Shown here one piece after another: positions 57,223 through 63,763 of a DNA stretch of 63,763 bases. Location of the stretch: positions 1 through 63,763 of the forward strand of contig UQIB01000012.1 in the NCBI GenBank assembly GCA_900541015.1, read 5' to 3'. Below the pieces are notes generated by a model. That model ran no database searches, was not told the DNA's origin, and saw nothing but the letters and a program-made list of their open reading frames with translations. This DNA is from an uncultured Collinsella sp. (GTDB taxonomy: Bacteria > Actinomycetota > Coriobacteriia > Coriobacteriales > Coriobacteriaceae). Numbering within the stretch: position 1 is the first letter of the stretch; each line of letters opens with the position of its first letter. Position numbers and translations under genes: made by a program.

Positions 57223-58536
57223 CTACAGACGCTCGCGAACCGCCTCGACGACGTTGGCCAGATCGACGAGAACCTCGTCATGGCTCTGCATGTCGCGCAC
57301 CTTGACCTTGCCGGCGGCAAGCTCGTCGCCGCCCAGGACCAGGATGAGCTTGGCGCCTACCTTATCGGCCTGCTTAAACTGGGCCTTGAGCGAACGGCCC
57401 TGATAGTCGGCCTCGGTCACAATCCCTGCGGCGCGAAGCTGCTGCGTAATGGTAAAGACGTTCTGACGCAGCTCCTTGCCGGCATTGGCGACGTAGACGC
57501 ACGGGACCTCCTCGGCACCCAGGTCGCTGCCAAAGGCCTGCAGGGCCAGCAGGGCGCGCTCAAAACCGACGGCGAAGCCGACGCCTGCCGTGGGCTTGCC
57601 GCCCTCGAGCTCGACGAGGCCATCGTAGCGGCCGCCGCCGCCGATGGAGCCGACACCGGCACCGGGAGCCTCGACCTCAAAGACGGTACGGGTGTAGTAG
57701 TCCAGGCCGCGCACCAAGGTGGGATCCTCGACATACTCGATACCGGCGGCATCCAGATAGCGCTTGACTTGCTCGTAGTGCTCGCGGCACTCATCGCACA
57801 GGTTGTCGCCCATCAGCGGGGCGTCGGCCATGATCTCGCGGCAGTGGTCGTTCTTGCAGTCAAAGGCACGCAGCGGGTTGAGCTCGGCGCGCTCGCGGCA
57901 CTCATCGCACATCTCGTCTGCGTGATCGAGGATAAACTGCTTGACCTGCTCGCGATAGGCCGGACGGCATTGGGCATCGCCCATCGAGTTAATGAGTAGA
58001 CGAAGCTTGGAAAGATCGAAGCCCAGGCGCTTGTAAAACTCCATGAGCATAATGATGCACTCGGCGTCTGCCGCCGGATCGGGAGCGCCGAGCCACTCGA
58101 TGCCTACCTGGTGGAACTGACGCAGGCGACCCTTCTGGGGACGCTCGCCGCGGAACATAGCCTCGGCGTAGTAAGCCTTAAACGGCGTGGAGCCCTGGGG
58201 CACCAGGTTGTTCTCCACAACGGCGCGCACCACACCGGCCGTGCCCTCGGGGCGAAGCGCCAGGCGCTGCTTGGGCTTGAGCTTGGTATCGGTACCCTCG
58301 GTAAAGACGCGCTCAAGGTTGGCGCCGCTAAACACGCGGAACATCTCCTTGCGAACGACGTCGGTCGACTGGCCGATACCGTGGACAAACACGTCCACTT
58401 GCTCGATCGCGGGCGTCTCGATGGGCTTAAAGCCAAACGGCTCGAATACGCCGGCCGCAATCTGCTGCATCTTTTGCCAAGCGCGCATCTCGGCGCCGAT
58501 AAGGTCGCGGGTTCCCTCCGCCTTCTGTGCCTGCAT
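57223..58536 (-). CDS. hisS: histidyl-tRNA synthetase
   Basis: Class II enzyme charging tRNA(His). The 437-residue chain starts MQAQKAEGTRDLIG and has motif 2 (RPEGTAGVVRA, FRGERPQKGRLRQFHQVGIE in part), the HisA signature GLDYYTRTVFE and GGGRYDGLVE, and a C-terminal anticodon-binding domain (about 335-430). ATG 58536 has AAAGGTG 7 bases upstream; a TTG two codons earlier is unlikely. A TATAAT box precedes it. Monocistronic here. Confidence 0.96.
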   Translation of the reverse strand: MQAQKAEGTRDLIGAEMRAWQKMQQIAAGVFEPFGFKPIETPAIEQVDVFVHGIGQSTDVVRKEMFRVFSGANLERVFTEGTDTKLKPKQRLALRPEGTAGVVRAVVENNLVPQGSTPFKAYYAEAMFRGERPQKGRLRQFHQVGIEWLGAPDPAADAECIIMLMEFYKRLGFDLSKLRLLINSMGDAQCRPAYREQVKQFILDHADEMCDECRERAELNPLRAFDCKNDHCREIMADAPLMGDNLCDECREHYEQVKRYLDAAGIEYVEDPTLVRGLDYYTRTVFEVEAPGAGVGSIGGGGRYDGLVELEGGKPTAGVGFAVGFERALLALQAFGSDLGAEEVPCVYVANAGKELRQNVFTITQQLRAAGIVTEADYQGRSLKAQFKQADKVGAKLILVLGGDELAAGKVKVRDMQSHDEVLVDLANVVEAVRERL

Positions 58537-58578
58537 GGGCAAACACCTTTCTTTTGTATCGCGTCATAGGTAGTGGTC

Positions 58579-58584
58579 ATTATA
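58579..58584 (-). promoter_or_regulatory. hisS promoter -10 box
   Basis: TATAAT on the minus strand about 43 bases before hisS; the -35 region is weak. I found no T-box features in the leader. Confidence 0.55.
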
Positions 58585-58600
58585 CGGCACAAAAACAAAA

Positions 58601-58804
58601 CGCGGCAGCGCGTCTGACCGAACGAGGGTATGGGGGCTCGTTCGGCCAGACGCGCCGCCGCGACAGCCGATCCGCTTTCCTCCGACCCCTTCGGGTCACA
58701 TGATCTGTTAGGGACGGAGGAAAACGGATCATTCGTAGGCCCGTGGCCGCCTTGAAAACCGAATGATGGTACGAGCATCCATTCGGCTTCCAGGGCAACC
58801 ACGG
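58601..58804. repeat. three long hairpins in tandem
   Basis: Hairpin 1: 58601-58626 with 58637-58662 (24 of 26). Hairpin 2: 58669-58684 with 58715-58730 (15 of 16), with an inner GACCC/GGGTC. Hairpin 3: 58741-58765 with 58780-58804 (20 of 25; several differences allow G-U pairs). No T-runs. They fill the gap between the MFS remnant and the hisS promoter; no gene is seen. Confidence 0.75.
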
Positions 58805-58839
58805 ACAGAACGGGGCGAACAGAAAAGAGCGACGGACGT

Positions 58840-59085
58840 CTACTCCCCCGCCACGCTCGCGCGCAGCTTGGCAGCGATGGGCTCGGACGCCAACAGGAAC
58901 ACAAGCATAACCACGGAGCACATCAGGCACACGATCCAGGTGCTCGCAAAGGAGCCCGTGACATCGAACAACACACCCGAGACAATGGCGCCTACGGTGC
59001 CGCCGACCATCTCAAGCGAGGTGATGGTGCCCGTGACCTTACCCAGGTCGGCCATGCCCGCAGGCTTGAAAGGCAAGGTTGGGTG
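58840..59085 (-). pseudogene. MFS transporter remnant (C-terminal end only)
   Basis: About 80 codons encode the last two membrane helices of a major facilitator protein (MADLGKVTGTITSLEMVGGTVGAIVSGVLFDVTG in part, ending LASEPIAAKLRASVAGE). The frame is closed by a stop just upstream, right where the M20 gene ends, and no start with a ribosome site exists. The N-terminal ten helices are gone, probably by a deletion that joined the fragment to the end of the amidohydrolase gene. Confidence 0.75.
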
Positions 59086-60378
59086 CTACCGGTGGTCGGC
59101 GATATAGCCCAAAGCGACGGCGGTATAGGCCGCGGCACCGAGCGGCAGCTCGGCATCGTTAAAACGTGCCTTGGGATGGTGCTGGGCAAAGTGTTCGTCC
59201 GTGTCGGTTACGGCCGCGCCCACGGTAAAGTACGCACTTGGGATCTTGCTCGAGATAAGCGCGAAGTCCTCACTCGCCATGGCATGGAAAAGCGGCAAGA
59301 AAGCCGTCTTGGGCAGCACTGCGCCCACGTAGCCAAGCGACGCCTGAGTCATATCGCTGTCGAGTACAAGCGGCGGAACATCCGAAAGCGTCTCGATGGT
59401 CGCCGGCGTACGATAGGTCGTAGCAACGCCGTTAACGACCTCCGCGATGCGGGTCTTTAGGTGAGCCATGAGCTCAACATCAAAGCCGCGCAGCGTTCCC
59501 TCGAGCACGCAGGTGTCGGGGATGACGTTGGCCGCCAAGCCGCCGGCGAACTTACCAACGGTAAGTGCGACTTCCTTGGCCGCCGGCACCTCGCGGGAGA
59601 TAAGCTCCTGGAGCGCCAGGTGCACGTGGACGCCGGCCGTGATGGGGTCGATGCAGATCTCGGGGCTGGAACCGTGGCCGCCCTTGCCCTGGAGCGTGAT
59701 GCGGAAACCGTACACACCCGAGAGCGCCGGGCTGCCGTAGAGCACCAGGCCAAGCGGCGACTGGCTGTTGACATGCATGGCAAAGGCCGCCTGAGGGCGC
59801 GGGTTCTCGAGCAAGCCGTCGGCGATGGCAGCGCGTGCTCCCTCAAAGGTCTCCTCGCCCGGCTGGAACAGCAACTTGACGGTAGCGTTGGCCTCCACAA
59901 GCTCGGCCTCGCGGGCCTTGAGCAGGCGCGCCGCACCAAGCAGGGCCGTCGCGTGCATATCGTGACCGCAAGCATGCATGCAGCCATTGGTGGATGCAAA
60001 GGGCTCGCCGGATTCCTCGACAACGGGAAGGGCATCCATATCGCCTCGGAGCATGACGACCGTTCCGGCCTGCTCGTCCTTGCACGTGCCATTGCCCTGA
60101 GCGGCCGCACCGGCACCGATCAGGCCAACGACGCAGGAACCGTCGACTAGCGTGGTATGGGGGATGTCCATCTCGTCCAGACGTGCCTGGATATAGGCAG
60201 ACGTCTGCGGAAGATTGTTACCCAGCTCGGGCATCTGGTGTAGATCGTGTCGCCATGCAGCGAGCTCGTCTGCAAAAGCCTGAGCTTCTGCGACAAGACC
60301 GTCACCGATAGCGGCCTGCGCCGCCGCGGTGGCCTGGGGCGCTGGTTGCGGTTGAAAATCGGACAGAGCTGATGCCAT
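59086..60378 (-). CDS. M20 family amidohydrolase (peptidase M20D-like)
   Basis: A cytoplasmic zinc-dependent hydrolase of N-acyl amino acids, hippurate-like amides or aminobenzoyl conjugates. The 430-residue chain has WRHDLHQMPELG, the metal site HACGHDMHATALLGAA with GDMDALPVVE before it, and PGEETFEGA, plus a dimerisation insert (about 200-320). The exact substrate is open. I chose ATG 60378, with GGAGG about 7 bases upstream. It ends one base before an MFS remnant, probably once its partner transporter. A GCACTTT/AAAGTGC dyad lies upstream. Confidence 0.92.
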   Translation of the reverse strand: MASALSDFQPQPAPQATAAAQAAIGDGLVAEAQAFADELAAWRHDLHQMPELGNNLPQTSAYIQARLDEMDIPHTTLVDGSCVVGLIGAGAAAQGNGTCKDEQAGTVVMLRGDMDALPVVEESGEPFASTNGCMHACGHDMHATALLGAARLLKAREAELVEANATVKLLFQPGEETFEGARAAIADGLLENPRPQAAFAMHVNSQSPLGLVLYGSPALSGVYGFRITLQGKGGHGSSPEICIDPITAGVHVHLALQELISREVPAAKEVALTVGKFAGGLAANVIPDTCVLEGTLRGFDVELMAHLKTRIAEVVNGVATTYRTPATIETLSDVPPLVLDSDMTQASLGYVGAVLPKTAFLPLFHAMASEDFALISSKIPSAYFTVGAAVTDTDEHFAQHHPKARFNDAELPLGAAAYTAVALGYIADHR

Positions 60379-60408
60379 AGAAGCCCTCCAGTAACGTTTT
60401 TGCAGCAC

Positions 60409-60430
60409 GCACTTTGATAGCGTAAAGTGC
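60409..60430. promoter_or_regulatory. dyad upstream of the M20 gene
   Basis: GCACTTT and AAAGTGC, 8 bases apart, 31-52 bases upstream of the ATG; operator-like. Confidence 0.45.
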
Positions 60431-60462
60431 AAGGTACAACTGTAAGGGCATGACATAAAAAT

Positions 60463-60481
60463 GCCGCCCTGGGAGGGCGGC
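60463..60481 (-). terminator. terminator after the EamA gene
   Basis: GCCGCCC and GGGCGGC around TGGGA; ATTTTTAT follows on the minus strand. Confidence 0.85.
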
Positions 60482-60493
60482 GCAACAAGTTGT

Positions 60494-61477
60494 TTACAAT
60501 TGCGGGTGTGATTTTCGGCGCAAGAAATCGAAATGCGTCTCGCTCAAGATAATCGAAAGAAAGATGAGCGCGAAGCCGGCGAGCAGGCGCGAGGTGAGCG
60601 CCTCCCCCATCAGCAGCACCGAGAACAGCACGCCCGAAGGCGACTCCATCGAAAGGAGCAGTGAGCCCGTCGAGGCCGAGACATGCGCCAAGCCGACGTT
60701 TTGGATGAGCAGAGCCGCGCATGTGCAACCAACCGAGAGAAACACCATCGCGCTGATAAAGCTCGGCGTCCACACGGACAGAGGCGCTTGGGTCTCGAAT
60801 AGCAGCGACGTTGCCAGGCTCAGCACGCCGTTGCCCACAAACATCCAAAACGTGATGACGTTGATGTCCATTTTGCGACCGTACTTGGCAGTCACCGCCA
60901 TCTGGATGGCGAAAAAGACCGCACCCGCCAGCGTAATGACATCACCGATGTTGAATTCAACGCTATCGAGCGCCACCAAGCCAATGCCCGCCAAGCACAG
61001 CAGCGCCGCGCCCAGGTTATAGCGGGTGAGTTTTTCGCCGCTCAGAAAATAGCTCGCGAACGGCACAACGATGCAATACGTGCCCGTCAAAAAAGCATTC
61101 TTGCCCGCCGTGGTGTGCGCCAGACCGACTGTCTGCAGGGCGTAGGCGGCCCACATAAGTGCGCCCATGCCAAGTCCGACGATAAGGTTGCGGGCGTTGA
61201 GGTGCGCGATGATGCGCTTGTGGAAGATGAAAAACATGACCAACGCCGCAGGCAGAAAGCGCACGTAGAGCAGTTCGAACACCGGAATGGTGTCGAGCGC
61301 GTCCTTCATGGTCGTAAAGGAGTAGCCCCAGACGACTGCCACCGAAAGCAGCAGGACTTTCCAGAACAGCGGCGAGCGAGCGCCGGCGCCGCGGGAGGTG
61401 CCGCCCGCGCCCAGGTCCTCGCGAGCAACAGGGCTATCGGGCATCATTTCGATATTGTCAGTGGCATGCTGGGCCAT
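60494..61477 (-). CDS. EamA/DMT family transporter
   Basis: A 327-residue membrane protein with ten predicted helices in two EamA repeats (about 38-170 and 180-315), of the drug/metabolite transporter superfamily. The first repeat has VVWGYSFTTMKDALDTIPVFELLYVRFLPAA in part; the second has LSMESPSGVLFSVLLMGEALT, the conserved end of the family. Substrate unknown; relatives export amino acids or metabolites. The first 35 residues are hydrophilic. GAGGAT lies 5 bases before the ATG. Monocistronic, with a good terminator. Confidence 0.9.
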   Translation of the reverse strand: MAQHATDNIEMMPDSPVAREDLGAGGTSRGAGARSPLFWKVLLLSVAVVWGYSFTTMKDALDTIPVFELLYVRFLPAALVMFFIFHKRIIAHLNARNLIVGLGMGALMWAAYALQTVGLAHTTAGKNAFLTGTYCIVVPFASYFLSGEKLTRYNLGAALLCLAGIGLVALDSVEFNIGDVITLAGAVFFAIQMAVTAKYGRKMDINVITFWMFVGNGVLSLATSLLFETQAPLSVWTPSFISAMVFLSVGCTCAALLIQNVGLAHVSASTGSLLLSMESPSGVLFSVLLMGEALTSRLLAGFALIFLSIILSETHFDFLRRKSHPQL

Positions 61478-61555
61478 AGGGCATCCTCGCGCTCAATCTG
61501 GGCGTGGTGTCCGCACGCGCATGGCTGCGTGCCGCCTCATGGTCAAATAAAAACA

Positions 61556-61582
61556 GGGCGCACCGGACCCCCGGCACGCCCC
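61556..61582 (-). terminator. terminator after the YhgE/Pip gene
   Basis: GGGCG-CA-CCGG and CCGG-CA-CGCCC form a hairpin; CTGTTTTTATTTG follows on the minus strand. Confidence 0.7.
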
Positions 61583-61678
61583 GCTACTGTAGCAACAACC
61601 AAGCAGCCCGTGCAATTCACCACGCTAAAGCATCGGGTTGGAAGACCTCGATGTTCCGACGGCGTTTACGTTGCTGTA

Positions 61679-63763
61679 TTAAATCAATTTGGTTGACTCC
61701 AGCTTTTCGATGATCCAGTCGTTGGCTTTGATGACCGGGCGGCGGAAGACGACACCCAGTGCCAGCGACGGAATCAGATAGCTCGCCAGAATACCCAGCT
61801 CAACCCAGTACTCCATATGATAGGCACCGGCCATGGCGGCGTGCATGGCGTTGATGCCGTGAGTAAACGGCAGGAACGGATAGATCGCCTGGAACACGGG
61901 GCCGGTCATCTCGATGGGGAACGTGCCGCCCGAACCGCCGACCTGCATGACCAGCAGCACGACGGCGAGCGCCTTGCCGATATCGCCAAACGAAACCGTA
62001 AGCGTGTAGACGATATTGGAGAACACGAGACTCGCGACCCAGCCCGCCAGCACAAACTGCAGCGGGTCGTCGCACTGGATGCCAAAGAACAGGATGTCGC
62101 CCGCGCACACGAGCGTTGCCTGCAGCAGGGCCAGACCGCCAAAGAACAGGTAACGGCCCAGGTAGATCTCGTGCAAGCGCACGGGGATCAGCTCATTGAT
62201 GAGTTCGTCGTCAACCGAGACCTTCATCATGGCCGCCAGCACGATCGAGCCGACCCAGAGCGACAGAATCGTGTAGAACGGTGCCATGGCCGAACCGTAG
62301 TTGCGGATCGGATAGACCGGCTTGCGATCGAGCGCGACGGGGCCGGAAAGCGACACGGCCAGACCCTCGGGATCATTGCCGATCATCGTCTTGATCGTAG
62401 CGAGGTCATCCGACATCAAGGCGCCGTCGAGCTCGTCCTTAAACGCGCTGATCTTGTCCGACGCCTCGCCCAGCTGATCAGAGGCCTTGTTGACCAGCTT
62501 TGCAGCCTTGGAGAGGCCCTTTGCCAGCGAACCGGATGCGTCGGTCAGGCCAGCAACAGCACTATCCAGATCGTTCGAAATACCGTTCAGCGAATCCAAA
62601 ACGCCCGAGATGGTCTTCTTGAGCTCCTTTGCCTTGGCCGAAAACGTAGAGTCGTAGTCAGTCTTGGCGCCCGAGATACCAGCCTTGGCATCCGCGATTG
62701 CCTGATCGACCTCGGCACGCGACTTATTAACCTCTGCCATGCTGTCAGAGAGAGACTTCGCGGTGGCCGTCAAGTCCTTGGCGTTGTTGCGATACTCCAC
62801 AGCAATCCTGCTCAGCGATGTTGCCACAGACTTGAGGCTGTCCTGGAGTTTTTCGTCAGTCACCTGATCGGCAAAGCTGCGGAGCTGGTCGGCCGTGGCG
62901 TCGATATCGTCGGCACGCGTGTTGAGCGCCGCCGCGGCATCGTTGAGCTGGGACACTGTAAGGTCGACATGTTGATTCGCGGCATCAAATGCCTTCGCAA
63001 GCTCGGCGGACACGTTGTCAAACGAGCCCGCGCTTCCGTCAATCGCGGCATTGATGGCGTCGTTGGCGTCCTTCAGCGCTTCCTTGGAATCGCTAATACC
63101 GCTCTTGACATGCTCCATCAGCTGCTTCGTTGACTCATCGACCGTGCCCGTCTGCTTGAGCATGCCGCTCGCCGACGTCAGCGAATCGGACGTGGAGCTC
63201 AAAATGCCCGCCAGCGACGAAGCATTTGCCCGAACGTCTCGCAGGTCCTCAATCGAATCGCCGAGCGTCGAGGACAGGTTGGCGATAAAGTTACCCACCT
63301 GGTCGGTGCTCATGTAATCGAGCAGGCTGGACACCGTCTTAAGACCGATCGTCGTAATGGTCTCGGTAAAAGTTTTGTTAACCTGGCTCTGGACGGCGCT
63401 CGAACCCTTCTCGGTCACGATCTGCGCAATGGCGTTGGCCTTCTGATTCTCGTAGAACTCGATATCGGCATGCTTCACGTCGGTCGAGAAAAGCGTCATC
63501 ATGTCAGCGCTAAACGTTTTGGGGATAACGACGGCAGCATAGTACGCGCCCGACTTAACGCCCTCGATAGCCTTTTCGCGATTGTTGAGCACAACCCAAT
63601 CGAAGCTCTCGTTGCCGCGTAGGGTGGCGGTCACGTTTTCGCCCACGTTAACCTCGACGGGGATCAAATCGCTCTCGTAACCCTCATCGGTGTTGACCAC
63701 GGCGATCTTAAGATTGCCGGTGTTGCCGTACGGATCCCAGCTGCCGGCGATGTTAAACCACGC
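61679..63763 (-). CDS. YhgE/Pip domain membrane protein (5' end outside window)
   Basis: The open frame runs to the window edge, so the first part is missing. It begins WFNIAGSWDPYGNTGNLKIAVVNTDEGYES, the hallmark of YhgE/Pip proteins, continues through a long heptad-rich extracellular coiled coil (about 150-460) and ends in five or six membrane helices of ABC-2 permease type. Homologues include phage-receptor Pip of lactococci and the ESX/type VII-linked EsaA. One helix would precede the visible part. It may export or anchor surface material. Its role here is unknown; no type VII genes are in view. Confidence 0.9.
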   Translation of the reverse strand, partial: AWFNIAGSWDPYGNTGNLKIAVVNTDEGYESDLIPVEVNVGENVTATLRGNESFDWVVLNNREKAIEGVKSGAYYAAVVIPKTFSADMMTLFSTDVKHADIEFYENQKANAIAQIVTEKGSSAVQSQVNKTFTETITTIGLKTVSSLLDYMSTDQVGNFIANLSSTLGDSIEDLRDVRANASSLAGILSSTSDSLTSASGMLKQTGTVDESTKQLMEHVKSGISDSKEALKDANDAINAAIDGSAGSFDNVSAELAKAFDAANQHVDLTVSQLNDAAAALNTRADDIDATADQLRSFADQVTDEKLQDSLKSVATSLSRIAVEYRNNAKDLTATAKSLSDSMAEVNKSRAEVDQAIADAKAGISGAKTDYDSTFSAKAKELKKTISGVLDSLNGISNDLDSAVAGLTDASGSLAKGLSKAAKLVNKASDQLGEASDKISAFKDELDGALMSDDLATIKTMIGNDPEGLAVSLSGPVALDRKPVYPIRNYGSAMAPFYTILSLWVGSIVLAAMMKVSVDDELINELIPVRLHEIYLGRYLFFGGLALLQATLVCAGDILFFGIQCDDPLQFVLAGWVASLVFSNIVYTLTVSFGDIGKALAVVLLVMQVGGSGGTFPIEMTGPVFQAIYPFLPFTHGINAMHAAMAGAYHMEYWVELGILASYLIPSLALGVVFRRPVIKANDWIIEKLESTKLI

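Noticed and set aside
58537..58600. T-box or attenuator leader for hisS
   Set aside because: Only about 35 bases separate the -10 box from the ribosome site, too short for such a leader.

Overview
The window reads as a GC-rich chromosomal segment of a gut actinobacterium of class Coriobacteriia, most likely Collinsella or a close relative. This is inferred from gene content and protein resemblance, not from a database search: a GatCAB operon, a sortase-pilus locus with three LPxTG-type pilins, an EbgA/EbgC beta-galactosidase pair, a nickel lactate-racemase locus, GlnA next to an OmpR-type regulator, and dense palindromic repeats between genes. No rRNA, tRNA, CRISPR array, phage or transposase gene was seen.

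Layout, left to right. 0.4-3.9 kb: gatC-gatA-gatB with TAATG overlaps. 4.3-13.1 kb: leftward pilus locus, in transcription order giant adhesin, minor pilin, backbone pilin, then a 50-codon membrane peptide facing a candidate ncRNA, then a class C sortase. The adhesin carries a G9 tract near its 5' end, a plausible phase-variation switch. 13.4-18.4 kb: HAD phosphatase, MFS exporter, a MoaC-MobB fusion and MoaA. 18.6-24.7 kb: an endonuclease-like gene flanked by two nearly identical palindromes, a MATE pump with a MerR-type promoter and its MerR regulator, a 59-codon ORF hanging on ligA, and ligA. 25-30.8 kb: HtrA, an OmpR-type regulator downstream of glnA with a GlnR-like box, and orphan LacI and GntR regulators. 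31.3-32.5 kb: a solitary AAA ATPase behind AT-rich tandem repeats. 32.8-38.7 kb: an OYE-type flavoenzyme, the feoA-feoA-feoB iron uptake system with iron-box-like dyads, and an HPr-like protein. 39-45.6 kb: an amino-acid permease, ebgC/ebgA and a divergent LacI repressor with three identical operators. 45.9-48.5 kb: aspS and serB. 48.6-53.3 kb: larB, larC1 and tetR converging on larD and larA. 54.1-58.5 kb: ppc and hisS. 58.8-63.8 kb: an MFS remnant, an M20 amidohydrolase, an EamA transporter and a YhgE/Pip protein cut by the window edge.

How the genes work together: the pilus genes and sortase form one assembly system; larA (racemase), larB/larC1 (cofactor) and larD (channel) form a lactate-racemization locus that lacks larC2 and larE here; ebgA/ebgC plus LacI form a sugar-responsive unit; feoA/feoB form an iron-responsive unit.

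The most unusual signal is intergenic: several families of long hairpins. Three of them (291-433, 51065-51189, 54002-54127) lie 3-24 bases beyond the stop codons of gatB, larD and ppc. They have unrelated stem sequences but share one internal junction (YTCCGCA opposite SAGGAC), and the helix next to the junction differs between copies while staying paired. This looks like a recurring structured 3'-UTR element. Other families are a 4-copy palindrome, a hairpin family with a shared GCCTGTCC-like loop but variable stems, and three MITE-like elements with 29-36 bp terminal inverted repeats.
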